Made by a program: the position numbers and the translations under genes
Assembly (NCBI RefSeq): GCF_019242955.1
Contig: NZ_CP066129.1
Span: 868,001-932,000 of the forward strand
Direction of reading: 5' to 3'
Origin: Morganella morganii
GTDB taxonomy: Bacteria > Pseudomonadota > Gammaproteobacteria > Enterobacterales > Enterobacteriaceae
Length of the DNA: 64,000 bases
Notes under the pieces: generated by a model
Database searches by the model: none
The model's input: only the letters and a program-made list of their open reading frames with translations
What the model was told of the DNA's origin: nothing
In this document: piece by piece, positions 8,583 to 16,894 of the stretch
How positions within the stretch are numbered: the first letter of the stretch is position 1
How the letters are laid out: every line of letters begins with the position of its first letter

Positions 8583-8821
8583 CGTTACAGTCCGTTTTAT
8601 ATTTCAGTCTGCAATATTGTCGCCTGCTATGACGCTGACGGGTATAGGAATTTTCTTGGGTTTTTATTAAATTAAAAATAATTTTTAAGTATAAATATCT
8701 AAAGTTTATTTAATAACAACCTAAGTTTAATTTATTTTGAATATTGATTCTGGTCACGGTATTTTATTTTAATTAAATTAATAATTATCGTTTATTGGCT
8801 GGTTGGTGGGGTTGGGGTTAC
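8583..8821. other. AT-rich divergent region upstream of avcD
   Basis: 239 bases between the macro gene and avcD. Composition drops sharply near 8650, marking the probable left edge of the acquired segment. In Vibrio cholerae the AvcD deaminase is held inactive by a small RNA (AvcI) encoded just upstream, so this is where an equivalent RNA would be expected. I see no strong hairpin by eye, so its presence is unproven. A G/T-rich tract (GGTTGGTGGGGTTGGGGTTA, 8801-8820) lies immediately before the avcD ATG. Confidence 0.4.
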
Positions 8822-10342
8822 ATGGAAATTAATTACGATGGTTTTAATAATTCAGAAGTTGTAATTGGATTAGTTGGTGCTGTTGGTGTTGATCTTGAAC
8901 AAGTGTTTAGGATTATTGAGAAAAAATTTAATTCATTTAAATATAATTCAGAATTAATAAAGATATCTTCTGATGTAATTCCCGGTTTTATTGAATGTGA
9001 AAAAGAAGAGGGTAAATATCAACGAATAAATTACCTTATGAATAAAGGTAATGAGATAAGGAAGAGTTATCAGGATAATTCAATTTTAGCAAAAGGTTTT
9101 GCTTTGCATGTTAATTTAAGAAGGAAGGATGAAAACAAAAAAGATGAATTGATGGAAAGGACTGTATGGGTTGTTTCATCATTGAAAACACCAGAGGAAG
9201 TAAACGAATTAAGAAAAATATACTCTGATGGGTTTTATCTTTTTGGTATATACTCATCAGAGGAAAGGCGATTTCAGGCATTGACTGAAAATAAGGAAAT
9301 GGAAGGAAGGCAAGCTGAAGAATTAATAGAGAGGGATAAGGATGAGTCAGATGACTATGGACAAAAAACACGAGACACATATCATTTATCTGATTTCTTC
9401 ATAAACTATGATGGTAATTTTGATAAATTTAGTCATGACATAGGAAGAGTAATAGATTTATTATTTGGTCACCCTTACATAACACCTACGTTTGATGAAT
9501 ATGCTATGTACATGGCATTTTCAGCCGCTTTACGCTCAGGCGATCTATCCAGACAGGTTGGTGCTGTAGTAACAAAAGATCAGCAGATAATGTCTACAGG
9601 TGCTAACGATGTTCCCAGAAGTGGTGGTGGACTCTATTGGCCTCATTATGATGAAAAAAATATTGAAATAATTGATGTTGAAGACGGTCGTGATTACAAA
9701 AAAAAATTCGACTCTAATAAGAAAGAGCAAAAAGAAATTATTGATGGGGTGATTAATTCCCTGAAGAAGGAAAGTAATGTTAAATTTAATAAAAAACAAA
9801 TTGAAGAAATAGAGTTTAAATTAAAAAAATCAAGAATAAAGGATATAACAGAGTATGGCAGAGTTGTTCATGCAGAAATGGAAGCCATCCTTTCATGTGC
9901 CAGGAATTATGTTTCAACAAAAAATTCGGAGTTATATTGTACAACATTCCCTTGTCATAACTGTGCGAAGCATATAATAGCATCAGGTATAAAGCGAGTT
10001 ACCTATATTGAACCATATCCAAAAAGTAAAGCAACTAAGTTTCATAGTGATTCAATTATCCTTAGTGATTCTGATAACAATAATGAAGATGATGAAAAAG
10101 AAAAAATAGAAAAAGTAATTTTTGAGCCATTTGTTGGCGTTGGCCCAAAATCATTCTTAAAGTTATTTTCTATTAGTTTGGGAGGCGGGAATACAATAAA
10201 AAGGAAAGATGCTGATGGAAATATTGTGGATTTTAATCCGAAGAATGCTAAACTAAAAACAGTGATGTTACCTTCATCGTATATTGAACGTGAACGTTAT
10301 GCAGCATCACAACTATTTGATAAAAAGAGAAAAATAGAATGA
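8822..10342 (+). CDS. avcD: Anti-phage dCTP/dCMP deaminase (AvcD family)
   Basis: A 506-residue two-domain defence protein. The N-terminal half starts with a P-loop-like VIGLVGAVGVDLEQV (residues 14-28). The C-terminal half is a zinc cytidine/deoxycytidylate deaminase with H350-A-E352 and PC378-HNC381. Family members deaminate dCTP/dCMP on phage infection and deplete the DNA precursor pool. ATG 8822 (MEINYDGF) is preferred; an in-frame TTG at 8795 would add nine residues, and neither has a classical Shine-Dalgarno. The gene is very AT-rich (about one third GC), with AAA/AAT/ATA codon use unlike its neighbours, which indicates recent transfer. It overlaps a small downstream reading frame by four bases (ATGA). 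Confidence 0.88.
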   Translation: MEINYDGFNNSEVVIGLVGAVGVDLEQVFRIIEKKFNSFKYNSELIKISSDVIPGFIECEKEEGKYQRINYLMNKGNEIRKSYQDNSILAKGFALHVNLRRKDENKKDELMERTVWVVSSLKTPEEVNELRKIYSDGFYLFGIYSSEERRFQALTENKEMEGRQAEELIERDKDESDDYGQKTRDTYHLSDFFINYDGNFDKFSHDIGRVIDLLFGHPYITPTFDEYAMYMAFSAALRSGDLSRQVGAVVTKDQQIMSTGANDVPRSGGGLYWPHYDEKNIEIIDVEDGRDYKKKFDSNKKEQKEIIDGVINSLKKESNVKFNKKQIEEIEFKLKKSRIKDITEYGRVVHAEMEAILSCARNYVSTKNSELYCTTFPCHNCAKHIIASGIKRVTYIEPYPKSKATKFHSDSIILSDSDNNNEDDEKEKIEKVIFEPFVGVGPKSFLKLFSISLGGGNTIKRKDADGNIVDFNPKNAKLKTVMLPSSYIERERYAASQLFDKKRKIE

Positions 10343-10521
10343 CTTATGAACAAAGACAAGCATTTTTAGACCATATAAGAGAATCTAAAGAAATTGTGGA
10401 TGGATGGCCTGCATGGAAGCGTGAAGATAGTGATAGTGTCCGGAACAATCATCACGAAGATTCACTTTGTGGTAGTCAGTTGGCAGAACAACATCGCGCT
10501 GAAACTGAAGCAGCATCCTGA
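10339..10521 (+). CDS. Small protein translationally coupled to avcD
   Basis: Sixty codons starting in an ATGA overlap with the avcD stop. The first ~28 residues (MTYEQRQAFLDHIRESKEIV, then DGWPAWKR) look protein-like and share the AT-rich style of avcD. The remainder lies in sequence with the ordinary composition of the chromosome. I think the true gene may be truncated or fused to flanking DNA near 10430. The function is unknown; a partner of the deaminase is possible from its position alone. Confidence 0.45.
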   Translation: MTYEQRQAFLDHIRESKEIVDGWPAWKREDSDSVRNNHHEDSLCGSQLAEQHRAETEAAS

Positions 10522-10597
10522 GTCGTTTATTACAGATAAGCCACCCATACAGCAGGTGGCATTAACGCTGCTGATTTCGCTTTTTACGCTATAGTTA

Positions 10598-11410
10598 CTA
10601 TTCGGTCGTTCCATTTATCTTCTCACACAATTCTTCCGCAGCCTTTAACAGCCGCGGCGTGCCGCGCTGGAACCAGTCGGCATTGATAGTAATAACCGGC
10701 ACATCAAGCTGCGGAGACCAGAAGCGTTTTACATTCTCCACTTCGCGGTCATCCCCTGAGATCAGGATCATCGCCGGTCTGCGGGTCAGTACCTGCTCAC
10801 GATTGACCTGCGGCCAGGGAACCGGGCTGTCGGCAAACACGTTTTTACCACGGCACAGTGTGACCACTTCGCTTTGCAGGGTGTTGCCGGATGCGGTAAA
10901 AATCGGGTTCTGGCCGAACTGGAGAAAGATCCGTTTTTCCGGTTTATCACCGTAGCGGGCTTTCAGGGTTTCAATCCCGCTGCGCATATCTGAAGCAGCT
11001 TGTTCCGCCAGGGCCGGTTGCGGACTGTAAGAAGCAAGGCGATCCAGATCATCCGCAATTTCACCGAGGTTGTGCGGATCAAAATACTCGACTTTTATCC
11101 CGAGATGCTCCAGCTGACTCAGCGGGCGCTGCGGGTTGCCGCCGCGCCAGGCCATGATCAGATCCGGCTTCAGGGCAATAATACGTTCAAGATTCAGTCC
11201 CTGCCAGCTGGACACCTGTTCGATGTTTTTTGCTTCCGGGGGGTAATCCGCGTTGGCACTGACGCCGACCAGGTTATCTCCCAGACCGGCGGCATAGGCC
11301 ATCTCCGCCAGTGACGGGGAGAGGGCGATCACCCGCTGTGCCGCAGCCTGTGCTCCGGCGGATGCCAGCAGAAACAGCAGACCGGCGAAGCGCAATGATC
11401 GTCTGATCAT
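10598..11410 (-). CDS. btuF: Vitamin B12 ABC transporter periplasmic binding protein BtuF
   Basis: Periplasmic cobalamin-binding protein that delivers B12 to BtuCD. It is 270 residues with a cleavable Sec signal ([20 protein letters not shown], then QAAA). The mature protein begins [20 protein letters not shown], typical of class III helical-backbone binding proteins. Length is close to E. coli BtuF (266 aa). The start codon overlaps the mtnN stop by four bases, the same mtnN-btuF order as in E. coli. No convincing terminator follows it, and the acquired avcD segment ends right behind it. Confidence 0.95.
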   Translation of the reverse strand: MIRRSLRFAGLLFLLASAGAQAAAQRVIALSPSLAEMAYAAGLGDNLVGVSANADYPPEAKNIEQVSSWQGLNLERIIALKPDLIMAWRGGNPQRPLSQLEHLGIKVEYFDPHNLGEIADDLDRLASYSPQPALAEQAASDMRSGIETLKARYGDKPEKRIFLQFGQNPIFTASGNTLQSEVVTLCRGKNVFADSPVPWPQVNREQVLTRRPAMILISGDDREVENVKRFWSPQLDVPVITINADWFQRGTPRLLKAAEELCEKINGTTE

Positions 11411-12108
11411 TTCAGCGAATCAATATTGGCGAGGATTTCCGCCACCATCAGGGAAGACTGCTTTGCCGCCAGCGGCAGAAACTCATCAAAACTGAGGTGA
11501 GAGGCTTTATCTGCCACATCAGAAATGGCGCGAACCACCACAAACGGTACCTGATACTGATGGCACACATGGCCGACAGCCGCACATTCCATTTCCACCG
11601 CCACCACGGACGGGAACGTTGCACGGATACGCGCCAGCGGCTCTGCGCCGTTAATAAAGGCGTCACCGCTGCAAATCAGGCCGCGTACGGCGTTCAGGCC
11701 GAGCGTCTGAATACATTTCTCAGTCAGTGTGATAAGACCGGCATCAGCGGTAAAGGCAGGCGGACATTGTGCCATCTGGCCCGGCTCGTAGCCGAATGCA
11801 GTGACATCCGCGTCGTGATAACGGACTTCCGAGGAGACAACAATATCGCCGACATTCAGGTGCGGGGCGAGGCCACCGGCAGAACCGGTGTTAATCACCA
11901 CATCCGGTTTGCACAGCTCCAGCAGCAGGGTGGTACCGATGGCGGCCGCCACTTTACCGATACCGGATTTGAGCAGGGCGACATCAACACCGTTGATCTG
12001 ACCGGTATAGATTTCACAGCCGCCGTGGCGGAGGGTTTGCATGTTGGTAATCTGATCACGCAGCAGGGTTACTTCCTGCTCCATCGCACCTATGATACCG
12101 ACTTTCAT
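11407..12108 (-). CDS. mtnN: 5'-methylthioadenosine/S-adenosylhomocysteine nucleosidase
   Basis: Hydrolyses MTA and SAH (and 5'-deoxyadenosine) to adenine plus the ribosyl thio compound, in methionine salvage and the autoinducer-2 pathway. It has 233 residues; E. coli Pfs has 232. [20 protein letters not shown] is the conserved start, [20 protein letters not shown] the phosphorylase-like loop, and [16 protein letters not shown] carries the catalytic Asp. A frame-open extension upstream of ATG 12108 was discarded because the family begins at MKVGIIG. First gene of mtnN-btuF, divergent from dgt. Confidence 0.96.
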   Translation of the reverse strand: MKVGIIGAMEQEVTLLRDQITNMQTLRHGGCEIYTGQINGVDVALLKSGIGKVAAAIGTTLLLELCKPDVVINTGSAGGLAPHLNVGDIVVSSEVRYHDADVTAFGYEPGQMAQCPPAFTADAGLITLTEKCIQTLGLNAVRGLICSGDAFINGAEPLARIRATFPSVVAVEMECAAVGHVCHQYQVPFVVVRAISDVADKASHLSFDEFLPLAAKQSSLMVAEILANIDSLK

Positions 12109-12223
12109 TATGTCATACTCCCTGAATAGAAATTGAACTGCATAATAACGGATTAGCAACAGTTTATCACTGAATCCCGGCGGGCGGTGTCTTTTCCCGT
12201 GCGGATAAAAAGACGGAGGCGAC

Positions 12224-13735
12224 GTGCCGGTGATCGATTTTAAAAAGAAGCTGAATTTCCACCGCCAGTTTGGTGCTTCAGCGGCGGAATCCGCAGAAGA
12301 GTTTCTGGTGAATCAGGCATTTGAAAGTGATCGCGGGCGCATCATCAATTCCGCCGCTGTCCGTCGTCTGCAACAGAAAACCCAGGTTTTTCCGCTGGAG
12401 CAGAATTCCGCTGTCCGCAGCCGTCTCACTCACTCTCTGGAAGTACAGCAGGTCGGGCGCTATATCGCCAAAACCATCCTCAGTCAGCTGAAACAGTCAC
12501 AACAGCTGGAAGAATATGGCCTGGATGAGCGCACGGATGCTTTTGAAAGTGTGGTGGAAATGGCGTGTCTGATGCATGACATCGGTAACCCGCCGTTCGG
12601 CCATTTCGGCGAGGCAGCGATTCAGAAATGGTTCGGCAGTCTGCTGGGTGAACCGCAGACCGGCGGGGAAGATAACTGTCAGATTACCGTACTGCGCCTG
12701 ACCGGTTCACCGCAGGCGGATAATCTGCGCCGTCAGCTGCGCCGCGATTTATGTCAGTTTGAGGGGAATGCCCAGGGAATGCGGATGGCGCACCATCTGC
12801 TGAAACTCAATCTGACATTTGCCCAGATAGGCAGTGTGCTGAAATATACCCGTCCCGCCTGGCAGTTAGAGCCGGTGCCGGAAGAATTCGATTATCTCAC
12901 CAAAAAACCGGGCTATTACTGGTCTGAAAATACCCTGATTCAGCGGCTGCGTGATGAGTTACAGCTCGGTGAATTCTGCCGTTTTCCGCTCAGTTATATT
13001 ATGGAAGCCGCGGATGATATCTCGTATTGCATTGCTGATCTGGATGATGCGGTGGAGAAAGGCATTCTGACCCCGGATACGCTGGTGACGTATCTGCGCC
13101 AGGAGTGGCAGGCGCTGGAAGGCTCAGAGGATTCCGCCCTGTTCCGGGATACGGTGGAACTGGCTTACCAGTCGCTTACCCGCAGTCATCACCGCAGCCC
13201 GCAGGATCAGTTTTTCATGTATCTGCGGGTCTATATCACCAACAAACTGGTGCCGTACACCGCACAACGCTTTATTGATAATCTGCCTGCGGTGTTTGCG
13301 GGCACTTACAATCAGGCGCTGCTGGAAGATAAAAGTGAAGAACACCGCCTGCTGAAGACCCTGAAACGGGTCGCGTTTAAGTATGTGTTTACCCATCACG
13401 AAGTGGAAGAGCTTGAATTGCAGGGATTCAGAATCATCAATGGTCTGCTGGATTTCTACCGGCCATTATTAATGATGCCGCAGGCCGATTTTGCGGATCT
13501 GGTCCGTGAAAATTTCCACAAATACTATTTTATCGAAACCCGGCTGTTGCATAAGCTGTCACGCAAGCAGCGGGCGGCTTACAGTGAAGCGGTTGCCGCA
13601 CTGGCGGAACACCCGCCGGAAGAGCGGACGATTCTGGAATTTTATTACCGGGCCCGGCTGATTCAGGATTATATCAGCGGTATGACCGACCATTACGCTT
13701 ACGAAGAATACCGGCGTTTCTCTGTTTGTCAGTAA
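12224..13735 (+). CDS. dgt: Deoxyguanosinetriphosphate triphosphohydrolase
   Basis: dGTPase that splits dGTP into deoxyguanosine and tripolyphosphate; it affects dNTP pools and phage sensitivity. It has 503 residues (E. coli 505). The HD-domain metal ligands are in [19 protein letters not shown] and [16 protein letters not shown]. It starts at GTG 12224, with GGAGG at 12215-12219; another GTG two codons later is also possible. It is divergent from mtnN as in E. coli, but degP does not follow it here. Confidence 0.95.
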   Translation: MPVIDFKKKLNFHRQFGASAAESAEEFLVNQAFESDRGRIINSAAVRRLQQKTQVFPLEQNSAVRSRLTHSLEVQQVGRYIAKTILSQLKQSQQLEEYGLDERTDAFESVVEMACLMHDIGNPPFGHFGEAAIQKWFGSLLGEPQTGGEDNCQITVLRLTGSPQADNLRRQLRRDLCQFEGNAQGMRMAHHLLKLNLTFAQIGSVLKYTRPAWQLEPVPEEFDYLTKKPGYYWSENTLIQRLRDELQLGEFCRFPLSYIMEAADDISYCIADLDDAVEKGILTPDTLVTYLRQEWQALEGSEDSALFRDTVELAYQSLTRSHHRSPQDQFFMYLRVYITNKLVPYTAQRFIDNLPAVFAGTYNQALLEDKSEEHRLLKTLKRVAFKYVFTHHEVEELELQGFRIINGLLDFYRPLLMMPQADFADLVRENFHKYYFIETRLLHKLSRKQRAAYSEAVAALAEHPPEERTILEFYYRARLIQDYISGMTDHYAYEEYRRFSVCQ

Positions 13736-13774
13736 GCTGCTGATTAATGGCAGCACTTTCTCACAAATGACCTG

Positions 13775-13804
13775 ACAATTCCGGTTCAATATTACCGGAA
13801 TTGT
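13775..13804. terminator. Perfect 11-bp hairpin after dgt
   Basis: ACAATTCCGGT and ACCGGAATTGT (13775-13785, 13794-13804) form a perfect stem with an 8-base loop, 40 bases after the dgt stop. It lacks a T tract, so it may be an mRNA-end stabiliser or a weak terminator. Confidence 0.55.
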
Positions 13805-14034
13805 TGCTACGATTAATCTGCAGTTGTTGCTGAAATAGATTCACTGTATTCGGTGGCGGATATCTGTTATTTAAGGACGAAATATCAAAACAATTTGCGA
13901 TGCAAATGTTAATGAATATAAAGCAAATTGTTATTATTTCTTATTTTTTATATGTGCATCATATTATCGCAGCCTGAATATGTTTCAGGGACTATACCGT
14001 CGCACCAAATGTATTAACCGGGATTACATCACGT

Positions 14035-15156
14035 ATGCAAAAAGAGTATCGGGTCGGGATTGAATTTGAATATTGGCTGACGTTGTACCGGAATAAAAGT
14101 GCCGCCGGTATTAAATCTTTTGACAATATTACCTTGTCAGAGCTGGAGCCTGCACTGAATAACCGTCCGGGGATGGATGATGCCTCGCTGCATAAAGGAG
14201 ATGCGGGCATTAAAGCCGGTTACTGGTATGTTGAGGGCGATGAGCGTTTTTCGCCGGAAGGTCAGCTTGTTGCACAGGTTATCAAAGGGATAGAAATCCG
14301 TACCCCGCCGGCAGAGTCAGTAACGGCAGCATTAAATTCCCTGCAAACGATAGAAATTCAGCTGAGTGAGCGCCTGAAGGACTGCGGGCTGGGACTGGGG
14401 ATCAGCGCTTATCACCCGGTTTCGCCGCGCTATCAGTTTAATCCGCCGCTGAATGCGTGGGAAAAAGACTTTCGCGAGGAACATGCCGCATTCCGCCATG
14501 CCGACCTGGTGATGCAGACCTGCGGGCCGGATATCAATATCTCCGTACCGGAAATGAGCGATGTCCGTGTTGTCCAGGCAGTGGAAAAACTGACCTTTTT
14601 CGCGCCGTATCTGGTGGCTCTTTCGCTGAACGGCCCGCTGGAAAACGGGCAGTTATGGGGCGGTTTATCCCGCCGTACCGCACTGCGCAGTTGTCATCGT
14701 CCGGCCTGCAAAGGGTTTCTGACCAACTCGGCGGTGTATCCGCATGACTTTATTTACCCTGCGCGTAACGAGGGAGAGCACGGACGGATTGAGTTCAAAG
14801 CGTTTGATGCCGTTCCTGATCCGGCGCTGCTGGGCGCATTCTGCGCGTGGGTTCTCGGGCTGGTGCTGGATGATACCATCTCCTTTAATTACGGCGTGCA
14901 GCCGGATTCCCGCTTTAATGCGATTGCCCGTGATCCGTTTGCGGATCTGACCGTTTCCACGGTGGCGGAAACGCTGCTGAACGCCGCCCGACGGGCGCTG
15001 GAACAACATGGTCTGCTGCATGAAGCTGACCGGCTGCAGTTACTCAGTGAACGTCTGGCAAACAGAATGACGCCTGCGGATGAAATGATCACCCGTTTTA
15101 TGGTCAGTGGTGAGTTAATGCATTTCGGCGGGCTGTGGCCGGATCTTAATGCGTAA
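14035..15156 (+). CDS. Glutamate-cysteine ligase family 2 (GCS2-type) carboxylate-amine ligase
   Basis: A 373-residue enzyme of the GCS2 family (YbdK-like fold), members of which join the gamma-carboxyl of glutamate, or a similar acid, to an amine with ATP. The metal-binding acidic N-terminus is MQKEYRVGIEFEYWLTLY. Other family-like segments are KGIEIRTPP, GLGISAYHPVSPRYQF and GRIEFKAFDAVPD. ATG 14035 is the only sensible start, though no strong ribosome-binding site precedes it. It stands alone, with about 300 AT-rich bases upstream and a strong terminator downstream. The true substrate is unknown; it is not the classical GshA. E. coli carries barA next to rlmD at this position. Confidence 0.7.
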   Translation: MQKEYRVGIEFEYWLTLYRNKSAAGIKSFDNITLSELEPALNNRPGMDDASLHKGDAGIKAGYWYVEGDERFSPEGQLVAQVIKGIEIRTPPAESVTAALNSLQTIEIQLSERLKDCGLGLGISAYHPVSPRYQFNPPLNAWEKDFREEHAAFRHADLVMQTCGPDINISVPEMSDVRVVQAVEKLTFFAPYLVALSLNGPLENGQLWGGLSRRTALRSCHRPACKGFLTNSAVYPHDFIYPARNEGEHGRIEFKAFDAVPDPALLGAFCAWVLGLVLDDTISFNYGVQPDSRFNAIARDPFADLTVSTVAETLLNAARRALEQHGLLHEADRLQLLSERLANRMTPADEMITRFMVSGELMHFGGLWPDLNA

Positions 15157-15197
15157 CACCGTCATATCAGGATACATTTTTGTTACCGGCAATAATA

Positions 15198-15228
15198 AAC
15201 CGTTATTTTTTTAATAACGGTTTTTTTT
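15198..15228 (+). terminator. Intrinsic terminator after the GCS2-type gene
   Basis: Ten-bp stem AACCGTTATT / AATAACGGTT (15198-15207, 15213-15222) followed by six further Ts. Confidence 0.88.
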
Positions 15229-15544
15229 GCGGTAAAAAAATCAGCACTGGTAAGTTCATGTAAATTTAATATTTATCAGAGACTGATCCTGCGTATTATT
15301 CACAGAATACTGCTGTTTCTGACAGCATTAATAATGAAACCGGCAGCACGACGGTATAACGATAAATATTATTTATCATTTTAATAAATAGTGCTGAGGT
15401 GCTATCCGGCATTATGGTATCATCATCAGCTCGTATTTTTACCGGTTTACAGCGTGTAACCTGCAGCGTACCCGAATAATCCGTTGGTCAATACGCTGCT
15501 TTATGGGAAAATCACCGGCCTCACAGACAACGTTTTTTATCATT
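15229..15544. other. Intergenic region upstream of rlmD
   Basis: About 315 bases, AT-rich around 15250-15400, with no gene that I can support. It presumably carries the rlmD/relA promoter. I see no nameable regulator site. Confidence 0.4.
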
Positions 15545-16885
15545 ATGGCGCAATTTTATTCTCAGCCCCGTCAGGCCCCGCGGCAGTCCCGTACTGTCAC
15601 TGTCACCGCTGACTCTCTCGATGCTCTCGGGCAGGGCATTGCCCGCCTTCAGGGCAAAACTGTTTTTATCCCGGATCTGATGCCGGATGAGTCCGCACAG
15701 GTCAGGCTGACGGAAGAAAAGCGCCACTACGCCAAAGGCAGTGTGGTGAAACGTCTGTCTGATAATCCGGCACGCCGCAAACCGGCCTGCCGTCATTACG
15801 GACAGTGCGGCGGCTGTCAGCAGCAGCACATTCCGGTTGCAATGCAGCGGGAAACCAAAGCTGCTTATCTCTCTTACCTGCTGACCCGCGAAACGGGTGA
15901 GGCGTGCGGGGATATCCCTGTACTGAGCGGGGAAGAGTACGGCTACCGCCGCCGGGCGCGGCTGGCACTGGTGTATTCCCCGAAAACAAAACAGCTGACC
16001 ATGGGATTTCGTCAGGCGCAGAGCAAATCAACGGTCGCCGTAAAACAGTGTCCGGTACTGGTTCCGCGTCTTGAAGCATTGCTGGTACCCTTACAGGCCT
16101 GTCTCGCGTCGCTGGCTGCCGCACCGAAACTCGGTCATGCGGAACTGGCGGATACGGAAAGTGGTCCTCTGCTGGTGCTGCGCCATCTGGCGCCGCTCAG
16201 TGATGCGGATATGTCGGTACTGACGGCATTTTGTTCTGAATACAGCACTGCGCTTTATTTGCAGGGCAGTGCGGATACTCCGCCTGTGTCAGTTTGTGCG
16301 CAGTATCCTCCGTATTACGCGGTGGCCGGGTTAAAATTACAGTTCAGCCCGCAGGATTTTATCCAGGTGAACGGTGACCTGAATGAGCAGATGGTCGCAC
16401 AGGCGCTGAACTGGTTGGAGCTGACAAAACACGATCGCGTGTTAGATCTCTTCTGCGGGATGGGAAACTTTACGCTGCCGGTAGCGGAACGCGCCGGTGA
16501 AGTTGTCGGAGTGGAGGGCGTGGAAGCGCTGGTCCGCACGGCCCGGGAGAATGCCCGTCTCAATCATCTGGCGAATGCCGCGTTTTATCACGCGGATTTG
16601 TCGCAGGATATTACCGGGGAGCCGTGGGCGGCTTCCGGGTTTAATAAAGTATTACTGGATCCGGCACGAGCCGGGGCGGCTGAGATTATGCCGCATATTG
16701 TTGCGCTTTCCCCTGAGCGCATCGTTTATGTTTCCTGCAATCCCACAACACTTGCAAGGGATAGTCAGGTTCTGCATGGTGCCGGGTATCACCGGAATGC
16801 TGTCCGCATGCTGGATATGTTTCCGCAAACCGGCCATTTGGAGTCGATGGTGCTTTTCACGAAGACACCACCGGTCAGTCAGTAG
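15545..16885 (+). CDS. rlmD: 23S rRNA (uracil-1939-C5)-methyltransferase RlmD
   Basis: SAM-dependent enzyme that methylates U1939 of 23S rRNA. It has 446 residues: an N-terminal TRAM domain (TVTADSLDALGQGIARLQGK), an Fe-S cysteine cluster CRHYGQCGGCQQQH, the SAM motif VLDLFCGMGNFTLPVAERAG and the catalytic cysteine in IVYVSCNPTTLARD. The start is ATG 15545 (MAQFYSQ), as in the E. coli protein; an in-frame ATG at 15503 would add a leader without a ribosome-binding site. It precedes relA by nine bases, the conserved rlmD-relA pairing. Confidence 0.95.
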   Translation: MAQFYSQPRQAPRQSRTVTVTADSLDALGQGIARLQGKTVFIPDLMPDESAQVRLTEEKRHYAKGSVVKRLSDNPARRKPACRHYGQCGGCQQQHIPVAMQRETKAAYLSYLLTRETGEACGDIPVLSGEEYGYRRRARLALVYSPKTKQLTMGFRQAQSKSTVAVKQCPVLVPRLEALLVPLQACLASLAAAPKLGHAELADTESGPLLVLRHLAPLSDADMSVLTAFCSEYSTALYLQGSADTPPVSVCAQYPPYYAVAGLKLQFSPQDFIQVNGDLNEQMVAQALNWLELTKHDRVLDLFCGMGNFTLPVAERAGEVVGVEGVEALVRTARENARLNHLANAAFYHADLSQDITGEPWAASGFNKVLLDPARAGAAEIMPHIVALSPERIVYVSCNPTTLARDSQVLHGAGYHRNAVRMLDMFPQTGHLESMVLFTKTPPVSQ

Positions 16886-16894
16886 GGAGAATGT

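Noticed and set aside
10394-10594. 66-codon frame overlapping the small frame after avcD
   Set aside because: Starts inside the coupled frame without a ribosome-binding site. The translation looks like junction sequence, although a degraded gene fragment cannot be ruled out.
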